Positions 52,842 through 62,796 of a DNA stretch of 64,000 nucleotides are shown one piece after another. This stretch comes from Mariaggregatimicrobium sp964498785 (lineage in GTDB: Bacteria > Zhuqueibacterota > Zhuqueibacteria > Thermofontimicrobiales > Thiofontviventaceae): NCBI GenBank assembly GCA_964498785.1, contig CAZCJL010000006.1, positions 54,579-118,578 on the forward strand, read 5' to 3'. The notes under the pieces were generated by a model, which had not been told where the DNA came from, searched no databases, and worked only from the letters and a program-made list of their open reading frames with translations. The first letter of the stretch is position 1, and every line of letters starts with the position of its first letter. The position numbers and the translations under genes are program-made.

Positions 52842-55800
52842 ATGGTTACCAGAACTATTAATTTAAGTATTGTTGTTATTCTCATCGCCTTTTTTGCCGG
52901 ATTTGCACTGGCAGATACGATTAATGTGCCCGGAGATTATGGTACAATTCAGGAAGCGATAAATAATGCATCCAGTGGCGATGTTATCGATGTCGCCGCC
53001 GGAGTATATACGCCAACATCAACAATTAATGTTACAGTTGATAATTTAACAATCCAGGGGCCGCAGGCAGATGTGAATCCGCGACCATCTTTTGGCAGTA
53101 GCCGAACAGCAGGTAGCGCCAACGAAGCCGTAATTGATGGTGGCGCTAATGTACTCGGAAGAATTTTTTATATAGACGCCGATGATATCGTTCTGAACGG
53201 ATTGGAGATAAAGTCAGGTAAGAGTGACATGGTTCGGCAAAGTAATGCCCATTCCGGAACAACTGTAAAATATTGTATTATTCATAACGGACTTGGGGAT
53301 GAAGGTGTTCAATTAGCGAATTGTACAAACGGCCTAATGGAATACAATTATGTCTTTGATATTAGCTGGGCAGGAGACGGGCTTAATTTTGCCAGTTCGA
53401 ATCACTGTACTATTCAGCACAACGAAGTAACAGATGTAAGTAGTGATAATGCTGCAATTTATGTGTATGGCAGTGAACATATTACTATTCAAAATAATTT
53501 AATTTACAATATACCCGTTGGAGAAGGAATTAAATTAGGAAATAAAAGTGGTGGCGATGCAGGAAGAACCGGCGGCCTTATTAAAAATAATGTAATCCAT
53601 GATGTCGGCGGTACAAATAATGATGACTGTATCGCTGTTTATACCAGTCACGTTGTTGTTGATGGTAACAACTGTTATTACAATACGTCTGAAAACGGCA
53701 CAATCTATTTGTCATTTGCCATTACCGATATTCAGATAATCAATAATAAAGTTCATGATAACAATTTAGTGACCAGCAAGTATGCAAATGCAGCGGGTAT
53801 TTTGTTGTATTCTAATGTAGATGTAGCAAATGTCGTGATTAACAATAATGAGATTTACAACAATACGCCTTATGGAGTGACCAATTTAGCATCCAATGCT
53901 GTGGACGCCACCAATAACTGGTGGGGACACATCACCGGTCCGCTGGATAATTCCGATGATTCGCCGCAGCCCTACTATTGCTACAATCCTGCGGGACAGG
54001 GAGACGCTGTTACGGATAATGTCATGTATTTTCCATGGCTGGATGGACCAGGTGGTTCACCCTTCGGACCAGTCAAAAATTTAAATACCGGCGAAGTGTT
54101 TTTGACTATTCAGGCCGGTGTTGATGATTCAGATACGCAAGATGGACATACGTTGCAAGCCAGCGCCGGGACGTATACTGAAAATGTCAACATCACAAAA
54201 TCACTCACAATTCAGGGAGAACCAGGCGCGATTCTTGATGGTACCGGTATTGGCGGCAATGGGTTCTTAATTCATGCCAGTAATATAAAAATTACCGGTT
54301 TTGAAATTAAGAATTTTGATAATGGAATTCGTACCTATGGCGGTCCCAGTAATTTCGGAAACCTGGATATTGTGGAAAATAATATTCATGATAATACCAG
54401 CACCGGAATAGTATTATTACATGATACGTTCGCTGACGTTACGATTGAGAACAATCAGATCGATAATACGACCGGTGGTAATGGAATTGGTATCGCCAAT
54501 AATACGACGATAAGTGGTCAACTATTAATTAAAAATACGACAATTACGAATAGTAATGATCACGCGTTATATTTTAACGGAGCGACTGTGGATGAATTTC
54601 TGAGTCAGAATTCAAGTTATCAACACAGTAAACGTTATCAGGGAATTCAGTTATCCAATGCCACATTTTCGACATTTAAAGTTGAAGGCGGTTTTATAAA
54701 CGGCAATAAAGGATGTGGAATGACCCTGTCGCAGGGAGTTTCAAACCTGGGTATTTTTTCCCTGATAAATGTTGGCGTCAATAATAATGAACAGAGTGGA
54801 TTGTTACTCGGTGGCGGTTCCAGCGCAGATTCTATTCTGTTTAAAAATTGTGATTTTAAAGGAAACGCCTGGGAAGAAATAGATCTAAGCGGCGGCTGGT
54901 TTGGCCCGTTTTCCGTAACCGGCGGTACGACGTTTGAAGGAAATGTATTTGGCGGCAAAGCCTGGGCAGCAATTTATGTCGGCGACAAAGCATCCTTTGG
55001 CAAAATGCCGAAGTTCCGTTACAATGATCTCTCCGGAAACGGCTGGGGAGTTTCCAATGCATCGCAGCAACTGATTGATGCCACGCTGAACTGGTGGGGC
55101 GATGCTTGTGGTCCCAATGATAATTCGGACGATTCGCCGCAACCGTATCTTGCCTATAATCCGAATCCCGGCGGAAGAAATGTCAGCAATTTGGTGATGT
55201 ATTGCCCCAATTGGGACGCCTTTCCCAATGGAAATCCAGCGGGCGCATGTTTGGAACCAGTTGCTGATTTCGAAGCTACTCCGCTACAAGGATTTGCACC
55301 ATTGACTGTTGAATTTACAGATCTCTCGCACTGCGGAATTACGGAATGGCTCTGGGATTTTGGCGATGGAGAAACCAGCACCGAACAAAATCCAACACAT
55401 ATTTATGATCCTCCGGTCGATCCACAGTTTACAGTGACATTAACGGTTACGAATATGGGCGGGACAGCGACAGTCACCAAAGAAAAATATATCACCGTCT
55501 GGCTGCCGGTCACTGCTGATTTTGATGCAGAGCCAACGGTTGGTTATGGCCCGCTAAATGTTCAGTTCCAGAATAAATCTACCGGAACTCATGATACGTA
55601 TCTCTGGGATTTTGGCGATGGCAACACCAGTGAAGAAAAAAATCCTTTGCACTGCTATGAAGAACCCGGCGTGTACTCTGTTAGCTTGCACGCAAAAGGG
55701 CCAAAAGATGATGATATAAAGATAATAGAGCAGTTGGTTGAAGTGTACGATTATTACGAAAATGCAGGCCTGGCAGATTTAGTGCTTGTGGAAGGCAGCG

Positions 55801-57293
55801 AATGCTGGAATGAGCACGAAGATTGGTTAAATGCCATTGATCGTGATACATATTGGTGGACAGGCACAACAAATGCAGGCAAAGATGCTGCATGGGCAAT
55901 ATTCGGCTTTGCCGATGAGCTGGAACACGAAATTAACAAAGTCCGCATGATGACGGACACCGGCGTACCGGAAAAATCCACTGACTGGGTGAAGGAATTC
56001 ACAGTCATGGTTTCTACAACCGGTACTGAAGATGGGGATTTTACGGCTGTCGGTACTTATGAAAATATTGACGGCGGCTGGAATGAATTCACATTTGATC
56101 CGGTGGCAGCAAACTATGTAAAATTAGTCATTGATAAACCCGCAACTGGCTGGCGTCAGATTGGCGAATTTGAGGTCTATGACAACGTTATCCTGCCTGA
56201 TGTGTCTGGCTCGACTCTTATGGCAACATCGCCGCATTACGCTAATGGCCTGGATGAAGCACTGGTAACTATCACCGTGGCTGATAGCACAGGTGAACCT
56301 GTGGCCGAATTACCCGGAAATGCATTCCGCATTAAAGTCTCAGATTGTTGCAGCGAAGTCAGCGCTGTTACGGAGACAAATGTCGCTGGTTCGTATACTG
56401 CGACAATCACATCAACCGAATCCGGCGATAAAACCATTGTTGCGTATGTGTATGGTCAAAAAGTGGAATTTTCTTCACTAACGGATCAAACGCCGGTGGT
56501 GATTTCCTTTGTTGATCCTGAACTCGCAGTTGCTTCTCTGCAACTGGTAACTGGTACTGAATGCTGGCATAATGAAGGCTGGGAAAAAGCAGTGGATGGT
56601 GATCCCGAAACCTTCACCAGCGCTGGTCCGAAATGGAAAGATTCGTATGCGATTTATGAATTTACGGATCAGAGTGTGAAAACCATTCAAAAATACCGCC
56701 TGTTGACCGACGCCGGAAATGGCTGGGCAGGTCATTGGGTTACAGAATACGAAGTTTGGGTATCTGTTGATGGTATGGCAGACGAAGATTTTACGTTGCT
56801 GCATAAACGCGATCGCATGACCGGAGATTGGGAAGAATTCAGTCTGCAACCGGTAGAAGTAAAATACATCAAACTCCATGCGCTGCAACCGAAACATTCC
56901 TGGCGGCAAATCGCGGAGTTTGAAGTGTACACGATTCCGGTAATGTTTGCGAATCCGGAAATCGCAGATGCCGAAAGCAAATTAAGCGCAACGAATCCAA
57001 CGTCATTTGAATTGCATCAGAACTTCCCGAATCCGTTTAATCCGGAAACCACAATAAAATATCAGCTCCCGGAAGCTGCGGATGTAAAACTTGAGGTTTA
57101 TAACATTCAGGGTCAGTTGATTCGTACGCTGGTGAACGGAAATCAATCTGCCGGAGAGCATCATGCAATCTGGAACGGAACCGATGCCAGTGGTTCAACC
57201 GTCGTGAGTGGCGTTTATTTCTATCGCATCACAGCCACAGGCGAAATGAATAATCACTACACATTCACAAGACGAATGATCCTGCTCAAATAA
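52842..57293 (+). CDS. Large T9SS-exported multidomain protein with beta-helix, PKD and discoidin-like domains
   Basis: 1,483 residues. A Sec signal (IVVILIAFFAGFALA) precedes two stacked right-handed beta-helices (about 27-400 and 400-800), each ending in a similar WWG.... NDNSDDSPQPY segment, which shows an internal duplication. Two PKD domains follow (about 805-885, LWDFGDGETSTEQNPTH; 890-965, LWDFGDGNTSEEKNPLH), then two discoidin-like (F5/8 type C) domains (about 977-1115 and 1229-1375; each has GW or DW.... YVKL/YIKL and W RQIGEFEVY / WRQIAEFEVY) around an Ig-like domain. The end is a Por sorting domain (NFPNPFNPETTIKYQLPEAA). The helix has no catalytic signature; it may be an adhesin or a polysaccharide-binding protein. 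An intrinsic terminator follows. Confidence 0.8.
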   Translation: MVTRTINLSIVVILIAFFAGFALADTINVPGDYGTIQEAINNASSGDVIDVAAGVYTPTSTINVTVDNLTIQGPQADVNPRPSFGSSRTAGSANEAVIDGGANVLGRIFYIDADDIVLNGLEIKSGKSDMVRQSNAHSGTTVKYCIIHNGLGDEGVQLANCTNGLMEYNYVFDISWAGDGLNFASSNHCTIQHNEVTDVSSDNAAIYVYGSEHITIQNNLIYNIPVGEGIKLGNKSGGDAGRTGGLIKNNVIHDVGGTNNDDCIAVYTSHVVVDGNNCYYNTSENGTIYLSFAITDIQIINNKVHDNNLVTSKYANAAGILLYSNVDVANVVINNNEIYNNTPYGVTNLASNAVDATNNWWGHITGPLDNSDDSPQPYYCYNPAGQGDAVTDNVMYFPWLDGPGGSPFGPVKNLNTGEVFLTIQAGVDDSDTQDGHTLQASAGTYTENVNITKSLTIQGEPGAILDGTGIGGNGFLIHASNIKITGFEIKNFDNGIRTYGGPSNFGNLDIVENNIHDNTSTGIVLLHDTFADVTIENNQIDNTTGGNGIGIANNTTISGQLLIKNTTITNSNDHALYFNGATVDEFLSQNSSYQHSKRYQGIQLSNATFSTFKVEGGFINGNKGCGMTLSQGVSNLGIFSLINVGVNNNEQSGLLLGGGSSADSILFKNCDFKGNAWEEIDLSGGWFGPFSVTGGTTFEGNVFGGKAWAAIYVGDKASFGKMPKFRYNDLSGNGWGVSNASQQLIDATLNWWGDACGPNDNSDDSPQPYLAYNPNPGGRNVSNLVMYCPNWDAFPNGNPAGACLEPVADFEATPLQGFAPLTVEFTDLSHCGITEWLWDFGDGETSTEQNPTHIYDPPVDPQFTVTLTVTNMGGTATVTKEKYITVWLPVTADFDAEPTVGYGPLNVQFQNKSTGTHDTYLWDFGDGNTSEEKNPLHCYEEPGVYSVSLHAKGPKDDDIKIIEQLVEVYDYYENAGLADLVLVEGSECWNEHEDWLNAIDRDTYWWTGTTNAGKDAAWAIFGFADELEHEINKVRMMTDTGVPEKSTDWVKEFTVMVSTTGTEDGDFTAVGTYENIDGGWNEFTFDPVAANYVKLVIDKPATGWRQIGEFEVYDNVILPDVSGSTLMATSPHYANGLDEALVTITVADSTGEPVAELPGNAFRIKVSDCCSEVSAVTETNVAGSYTATITSTESGDKTIVAYVYGQKVEFSSLTDQTPVVISFVDPELAVASLQLVTGTECWHNEGWEKAVDGDPETFTSAGPKWKDSYAIYEFTDQSVKTIQKYRLLTDAGNGWAGHWVTEYEVWVSVDGMADEDFTLLHKRDRMTGDWEEFSLQPVEVKYIKLHALQPKHSWRQIAEFEVYTIPVMFANPEIADAESKLSATNPTSFELHQNFPNPFNPETTIKYQLPEAADVKLEVYNIQGQLIRTLVNGNQSAGEHHAIWNGTDASGSTVVSGVYFYRITATGEMNNHYTFTRRMILLK

Positions 57294-57321
57294 AAAAAGG
57301 AGGTCATTTCCCACCTTGTTT

Positions 57322-57356
57322 AAATGCCCGGTGTATCGCGCCGGGCATTTTTTATT
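57322..57356 (+). terminator. Intrinsic terminator after the large secreted protein
   Basis: AAATGCCCGG (57322-57331) and CCGGGCATTT (57341-57350) form a 10-bp stem with a nine-base loop, followed by TTTATT. Confidence 0.85.
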
Positions 57357-57383
57357 GCATGTAAACTGAAAATGTTATATATT
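57355..57383 (+). promoter_or_regulatory. Possible promoter of the thioesterase gene
   Basis: TTGCAT and TATATT lie 17 bases apart, 48 bases before the start codon, directly behind the preceding terminator. The -35 match is weak. Confidence 0.35.
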
Positions 57384-57430
57384 GTCTAAAATAGTGATTT
57401 CAATTATGTGTAATAGAAAAGTGAGGAACG

Positions 57431-57814
57431 ATGAAAGATAATGAACCTGTACTTCGTGTGATGCCAATGCCCAAGGATACCAATCGTTATGGAACCGTAT
57501 TTGGCGGTGTAATTTTATCGCATCTTGATATTGCCGGCGCCCTGGAAGCCCGCAAAACGGCTGTACTCAATTATGTAACCGTGGCAATGGATAAAGTTGT
57601 GTTTCTTAATCCGGTGTTTGTAGGCGATATTATATCATTTTATACGAAAACCCTGCGGATCGGAAATACATCTATCAAGATAAAGGTTAATGTGATCGCT
57701 GACCGCTTTGATGGCTCGGCAGATAATGTCCCGGTCACTGAAGCAGAGATCACCTATGTTGCAGTTGATCAAAACAGAAAATCTGTTTCAATAAAAGAAT
57801 ATATAATTGATTAA
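57431..57814 (+). CDS. Acyl-CoA thioesterase, hotdog fold (YciA-like)
   Basis: 127 residues, one hotdog domain. MPKDTNRYGTVFGGVILSHLDIAGALEA is the central helix with the catalytic acid (D or E) and the GG turn; VTVAMDKVVFLNPVFVGDII is the following strand of the YciA/acyl-CoA-thioesterase group. It hydrolyses acyl-CoA thioesters in the cytoplasm; the chain-length preference is unknown. GAGGAACG precedes the ATG. It converges with the nitronate monooxygenase-like gene at 57829. Confidence 0.85.
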   Translation: MKDNEPVLRVMPMPKDTNRYGTVFGGVILSHLDIAGALEARKTAVLNYVTVAMDKVVFLNPVFVGDIISFYTKTLRIGNTSIKIKVNVIADRFDGSADNVPVTEAEITYVAVDQNRKSVSIKEYIID

Positions 57815-57828
57815 CATTCTCTGATTGA

Positions 57829-58920
57829 TCACGCGAACTGCAACTCCGGGATAAGTTTTTCTGTTAACTCATTCGCTAACATTCGGAAAAGCTCTTTTAC
57901 AGAGATAATTTCTTTTATCCGATACGCATTCTGACCACAAAAAATGAGGCCATTATCCACATTTCCTAAATAAGAATTCACAAGCGCCCGGGCAATGCAG
58001 TATTTTGCTTCGCCAACATTACATGCCGTCAGGCAGCGAAAATGACATTTCACTTTCTGACGGCCGTTGATTTCCAGCATTTTCAGAAATTTGTTTCGAA
58101 TCGCCCGTCCCGGCAGGCCAACCGGGCTTTTCACAATGACGATATCTTCTTCCTGTGCATCTAAATAGGCTTGCTTAAATTGTTGTGACACATCGCACTC
58201 TGTCGTACATACGAAGCGCGTTCCCATTTGCACACCAGAAGCTCCCAATGATAGCATGTGCGCAATATCTTTCCCATCGAAGATGCCGCCAGCGGCAATG
58301 ACTGGTATTTTTTTTTCATATTTGGCCTCAAAAAAACGAATGCTTTTAAGAACTTCCGGCAACAGTTTTTCCAGCGAACAAGATTCCAGGTGTTCCAGTT
58401 CACTTTCCGAAAAACCAAGATGTCCGCCGGCTAACGGGCCTTCAAGAACAAAGCCATCAACAGTACGGCCATATCTTTTGTCCCACAAACGAAGGATCAA
58501 TTCAGCAGCCCGGGCTGAACTGATAATTGGCACCAGATTGACGCTGCTGTCATTTACCCAGAGCGGAAGTTTTGTCGGCAGTCCTGCTCCGAAAAAGATA
58601 ATTTTGACACCTTCCCGAACAGATGTTTTAACCAGGTCTTTGGCATTGCTGAGAACGCCCATTATATTTACCGCAAGCAGCCCGGTGGTCATCTGTTGCG
58701 CTTTTCGAATTTCGACGGTCAGTGCCTCGCGGCAAATTTGTTCAAATTTTTCCTTTGATGCTTCGGTTTGTCCGAGACCAATGCTGGATATTGTTCCGAT
58801 TCCGCCTTCGTTTGCCACTGCCGAAGCCAGCGAAGATAGAGAGACGCGCACGCCCATTCCGCCCTGAACAACAGGCATTTTTGCAGTTAGATTCCCGATT
58901 TTAAGTTCCGGTATTTTCAT
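57829..58920 (-). CDS. Nitronate monooxygenase-type FMN enzyme (FabK-related)
   Basis: 363 residues in one TIM barrel. MPVVQGGMGVRVSLSSLASAVANEGGIGTIS is the start pattern of the nitronate monooxygenase/2-nitropropane dioxygenase family. VIAAGGIFDGKDIAHMLSLGASGVQMGTRFVCTTE holds the FMN phosphate-binding loop. Several cysteines occur in CHFRCLTACNVGEAKYC, a pattern seen in a subgroup of the family whose substrate is unclear. Either nitronate detoxification or an enoyl-ACP-reductase-like role is possible; the former is more common by name than by proof. Confidence 0.82.
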   Translation of the reverse strand: MKIPELKIGNLTAKMPVVQGGMGVRVSLSSLASAVANEGGIGTISSIGLGQTEASKEKFEQICREALTVEIRKAQQMTTGLLAVNIMGVLSNAKDLVKTSVREGVKIIFFGAGLPTKLPLWVNDSSVNLVPIISSARAAELILRLWDKRYGRTVDGFVLEGPLAGGHLGFSESELEHLESCSLEKLLPEVLKSIRFFEAKYEKKIPVIAAGGIFDGKDIAHMLSLGASGVQMGTRFVCTTECDVSQQFKQAYLDAQEEDIVIVKSPVGLPGRAIRNKFLKMLEINGRQKVKCHFRCLTACNVGEAKYCIARALVNSYLGNVDNGLIFCGQNAYRIKEIISVKELFRMLANELTEKLIPELQFA

Positions 58921-59070
58921 AATAACCTTGTTTTTATTAGTCGAATCAGATAGCTGAACAAAAAAATATTTTTCAGCCTTTAATTATCTGAATTATCAAT
59001 ATACAAATAATAAAACAAAGGTATTGTAAAAGTAATGTAAAACTTTTGGAAAAATAAAGATGAAATGCAC

Positions 59071-59108
59071 AAAAAAAGCCGCCAGATAAATTCAAGCGGC
59101 TTTTTTTT
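59071..59108 (-). terminator. Strong bidirectional terminator after typA
   Basis: GCCGC (59078-59082) and GCGGC (59096-59100) form the stem between an A-run (59071-59077) and a T-run (59101-59108), so it functions on either strand. It lies between the typA stop and the nitronate monooxygenase gene. Confidence 0.85.
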
Positions 59109-59143
59109 AATTCACTAGTAATTTCAGACGTGGCAGGTATATC

Positions 59144-60979
59144 CTAAAAATTGCTGTTCGCAAGTTTTTCTTTTTTTTGCATGACCGCGCGGGCGGAATT
59201 ATCCAGTTCCATTTTTCGCAGGCGGATGCTTTTTGGAGTTACTTCCATCAATTCATCATCTGCAATAAATTCGATATATTGCTCCAGCGAAAGCTGGCGT
59301 GCAGGACGTAACGTTAATGTCGCCTCCGAAGTTGAGCTTCGCATGTTTGTCAATTTCTTTTCTCTTGTGATGTTCACATTCAGATCGCCATTTTTGTTAC
59401 GCTCGCCGATGATCATTCCGCCATAAACCTGAGTATTTACAGTAACAAACAATTCACCGCGGTCGACCATTGCGAGGCTGGCATACGTTGTTACCCTGCC
59501 AGCTCTATCTGCGACTAAAGAACCGGACGCCCGTTGATGAATCGGACCGAACCACGGTTTGTAGCCCTCGAATAATGTATTCATCACACCGGCTCCTTTG
59601 GTGTCTGTCAGGAAATGGCTGCGAAATCCAATCAAGCCGCGGGATGGTACCAGAAATTCCAGATTTACCCGCCTGTAACCATTATTTTGTAAATTGCACA
59701 TTTGCCCTTTTCGAGTGGATAATTTTCCGGTAACTGTGCCAACAAATTCTTCGGGGATGTCAAGATAAATGCGTTCCACCGGCTCGTATGTCATGCCGTC
59801 GATTTGTTTGGTAATCACCAGCGGTTTGGAAACCATAAATTCATACCCTTCGCGCCGCATGGTTTCGATTAAAATAGCCATTTGTAATTCACCGCGCCCG
59901 CACACCTTAATCGCATCAGCCCGATCAATAGATTCGATTTTTATCGCGACATTCCCCAGTGTTTCCTTTTCCAGCCGATTTTTCAGGTGGCGCGACGTTA
60001 AATATTTGCCGTCAAGCCCGGCAAACGGACTGTTATTAACGTAAAATATCATCGAAAGAGTTGGCTCATCGACATTAATTCGCGCTAATGTTTGTGGATA
60101 TTCCAGCGACGAAATCGTATCGCCAATCTTGATGTTTTCTACACCAGCGATAGCAATAATATCACCCGAACAAACCATCTCCACCTGTTTCCGTCGTAAT
60201 CCCTGAAATGTATATAATGAGGAAAATTTTACTCCAGGAGTAATTTTATGCTCGCCGCAGAGTGAATACTGCATGTTCATTTGCAGCGCGCCATTTACCA
60301 GACGACCGATTGCCACCTGCCCCACATACGGATCATAATCGAGATTCGTTACCAGAAATTGAGGTATCTCGTCATCATTTGCTTCCGGCCCCGGAATCTC
60401 TGAAATAATCGTTTCAAATAACGGGCGCAAATTGTCCGAATCATCATCCGGCTCGTAATGTGCGATGCCTGCTTTGGCGTTTGTGTATAGTATCGGAAAT
60501 TCAATTTGATCTGTGGTCGCGTCCAGATCGATGAACAGATCATAGACTTCATTAATCACTTCCTTGACACGGGAGTCAGACCGATCAATCTTATTGATCA
60601 CCAAAATAATCGGAAGGTGTTTCGCTAATGCCTTTTTAACCACGAAACGGGTCTGCGGTAACGGCCCTTCACTGGCGTCCACCAGCAGCAACGCTCCATC
60701 CACCATATTTAAACTCCGTTCGACCTCACCGCCAAAATCCGCATGTCCCGGTGTATCGATAATATTTATTTTAACATCGTTGTAAGTGATGGCTGTATTT
60801 TTCGCCATAATAGTGATCCCTCGTTCCCGCTCAAGATCCATTGTATCCATAATGCGATCTTCGACAATCTGATTTTCCCGGAAAATCCCGCTTTGTTTAA
60901 GCAGGCCGTCCACCAATGTCGTCTTGCCGTGATCCACGTGGGCAATAATTGCTATGTTCCTGAATTCATTTTTTCGCAT
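59144..60979 (-). CDS. typA: Translational GTPase TypA/BipA
   Basis: 611 residues, typical length. The N-terminal GTPase carries AHVDHGKTTLVDGLL (P-loop), RGITIMAKNT (switch), DTPGHADFGGEVERSL and NKIDRSD. The domain order matches BipA, with SRGLIGFRSHFLTDTKGAGV and the C-terminal RPARQLSLEQYIEFIADDELMEVTP. It binds the ribosome and assists assembly, especially at low temperature. The gene stands alone, with a terminator after it. Confidence 0.97.
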   Translation of the reverse strand: MRKNEFRNIAIIAHVDHGKTTLVDGLLKQSGIFRENQIVEDRIMDTMDLERERGITIMAKNTAITYNDVKINIIDTPGHADFGGEVERSLNMVDGALLLVDASEGPLPQTRFVVKKALAKHLPIILVINKIDRSDSRVKEVINEVYDLFIDLDATTDQIEFPILYTNAKAGIAHYEPDDDSDNLRPLFETIISEIPGPEANDDEIPQFLVTNLDYDPYVGQVAIGRLVNGALQMNMQYSLCGEHKITPGVKFSSLYTFQGLRRKQVEMVCSGDIIAIAGVENIKIGDTISSLEYPQTLARINVDEPTLSMIFYVNNSPFAGLDGKYLTSRHLKNRLEKETLGNVAIKIESIDRADAIKVCGRGELQMAILIETMRREGYEFMVSKPLVITKQIDGMTYEPVERIYLDIPEEFVGTVTGKLSTRKGQMCNLQNNGYRRVNLEFLVPSRGLIGFRSHFLTDTKGAGVMNTLFEGYKPWFGPIHQRASGSLVADRAGRVTTYASLAMVDRGELFVTVNTQVYGGMIIGERNKNGDLNVNITREKKLTNMRSSTSEATLTLRPARQLSLEQYIEFIADDELMEVTPKSIRLRKMELDNSARAVMQKKEKLANSNF

Positions 60980-61076
60980 ACATCTGTGCTCCGCTATCTG
61001 TTCTGTGTTGTAGATTCTTATATCAAGGTTACGATTCTTTTAAAAATAAATTTTATAGAATGCCATACTCGTAAAT

Positions 61077-61104
61077 AAAAAAAAATACCCGCCTGCGGCA
61101 GGTA
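61077..61104 (-). terminator. Intrinsic terminator of the arfB operon
   Basis: On the minus strand TACCTGCC and GGCGGGTA pair over eight positions (one G-U) with a GCA loop, followed by nine T residues. It lies about 60 bases after the arfB stop. Confidence 0.8.
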
Positions 61105-61160
61105 AATCCACTACGACTTACTAATGCCGGAGTCGGGCGGAATTTTAAGTATATTAAAAG

Positions 61161-61592
61161 CTACAAATCGTCAATAGTTCCCGGATCGATTCGACGCCAA
61201 CGCTTTTTTTCACTTAGTCTGCGTTTATTTTTTAAACGATTTAATTTGGCTGATCCGGGGACACGGCTTTTTCGGCGTTGTTTGGGTTTCTCCGATGCTT
61301 TTTGAATCAGTGCGATCAGCCGGTTTATTGCGTCTTCCCGGTTTTGTCCCTGGGTGCGGAATCGTTTCGCTTCGATAATTAAAACTCCGTCTGTGGTCAT
61401 TTTTTTCCCTGCTACCTTTTCTAACCGTTCTTTCACATCATCGGGTATTGAAGGAGAATTGCGAACATCCAACCGAATTTGCACTGCTGTGGCAACTTTA
61501 TTTACATTTTGTCCGCCTGGCCCGGAGGCGCGGATAAATTCCTCAATTATTTCAGATTCTAATAGATTTATATGTTCTGTAATTTTTATCAT
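61161..61592 (-). CDS. arfB: Alternative ribosome-rescue factor ArfB (release-factor-like)
   Basis: 143 residues. IRASGPGGQNVNKVATAVQIRLD holds the GGQ motif (26-28) that hydrolyses peptidyl-tRNA. The C-terminal tail is basic (KPKQRRKSRVPGSAKLNRLK, RRLSEKKRWRR), as in ArfB, where it enters the mRNA channel of stalled ribosomes. No codon-recognition domain is present, so it is not RF1 or RF2. It starts nine bases after the membrane methyltransferase gene stop, forming a two-gene operon with it. Confidence 0.9.
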   Translation of the reverse strand: MIKITEHINLLESEIIEEFIRASGPGGQNVNKVATAVQIRLDVRNSPSIPDDVKERLEKVAGKKMTTDGVLIIEAKRFRTQGQNREDAINRLIALIQKASEKPKQRRKSRVPGSAKLNRLKNKRRLSEKKRWRRIDPGTIDDL

Positions 61593-61601
61593 TTTAGAAT
61601 T

Positions 61602-62162
61602 TCAAGCTATATATCGTCGGACCTGCTTTTTAAAGTCATTGAAATCTGAGCCATATTTATGTCGCAAGAACTGTTCTTCCTTAAGCACCATCCAATGGGT
61701 GGCTGCCATCCAAACGAGCATAAAAAACAGAAAAAGGTAACTCATCAGCGATGATGCCCATGCCATAAGGTTTAAACCGGCAAAAAAGAAAAATGCGCCG
61801 ACATACATTGGATTTCTTGATAATCGGTAAATACCGGAGTCGTTTAACCCATCGCTGAGCTTAGTGTATGAATGAAGCGCAGCAACATTGATCATAATAC
61901 CAACAGTAAAGAAAAACAGGCCAAACCATGTCAAATTTTTTGACTGCACTTCCATAAAAATGGACAGAACAAACAACATCATAGTCGGTAGTATTCCTGC
62001 AACTTTCATAATTTTTCTATTGTGAAAATCGTACAATTCGCGATGTTCAATCGGATTCCCGCGCTGGTAATTGACAAGAATCATATAAGCCCAAATAACT
62101 ACATAGCCCAGAAGGAAAAAAAACCATAGCGGATAGCTATCACGAAATATTAGTTTTTCCAT
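61602..62162 (-). CDS. Integral membrane methyltransferase, isoprenylcysteine/phospholipid type
   Basis: 186 residues with four to five transmembrane helices. The C-terminal half has GIYRLSRNPMYVGAFFFFAG and KEEQFLRHKYGSDFNDFKKQVRRYI, which together are the SAM-binding pattern of the isoprenylcysteine carboxyl methyltransferase/phospholipid methyltransferase group. The bacterial substrate is not known. It precedes arfB by nine bases. Confidence 0.8.
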   Translation of the reverse strand: MEKLIFRDSYPLWFFFLLGYVVIWAYMILVNYQRGNPIEHRELYDFHNRKIMKVAGILPTMMLFVLSIFMEVQSKNLTWFGLFFFTVGIMINVAALHSYTKLSDGLNDSGIYRLSRNPMYVGAFFFFAGLNLMAWASSLMSYLFLFFMLVWMAATHWMVLKEEQFLRHKYGSDFNDFKKQVRRYIA

Positions 62163-62793
62163 AAAAATTCACTTAATTAATATTATGATTTATCGTTTAT
62201 TCATTGTTCAATTTCTAATTTCTGGAATCCGAATATACTTTTATTAACAACAGCTTTTTATTTGACAAACAAACGTCAAATTTGTTCCCGCATGGCATTG
62301 TCCCTTTCAGTGATCAAAACGCTGACACAGATTTTTAAAAATTAAAATCCGGTTTCCTGCCATCTTTTCGAGATATAAATCGCCAAAACACACCTGCTCA
62401 ATTTTATCACCATGATATTCGGACATTTGCGAAAATTTCAAACATTATGTCAATGGCTACCGGCGTCAAAACTCACTTATCCGCAATTTTTTATTCAGAC
62501 AAAAATATTCAAGAAAACGCTCAAAAATATTTTTAATAACTATCTTGTTTTTAACATATTATTTTTGTATATTAATAGATACATCCGTTAGACAGGACGT
62601 GTGAACCCGGTAAACATCTTTTTAACATTCCGGTATTACACAGCGTACACGAGTGTGTAGCGCAGACGCAACTGCTTCAGAGTTTAAATAAACACCAGGA
62701 ACATCTAACTACTTTATTTGACTTCCTTTCATTACCTTTGCGTCACCGAAATCAGCGTTTTACTTAAATTCAAAAATTATATTAATTGGAGAT
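62163..62793. other. Gene-free stretch and probable long leader of the RRM gene
   Basis: No coding frame or RNA gene is visible. TTGTTT (62545-62550) and TATATT (62568-62573) are spaced by 17 bases on the plus strand and could start a transcript about 215 bases before the RRM gene. Long leaders of this kind are common for cold-inducible RNA-binding proteins. The first 380 bases show nothing. Confidence 0.35.
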
Positions 62794-62796
62794 ATG

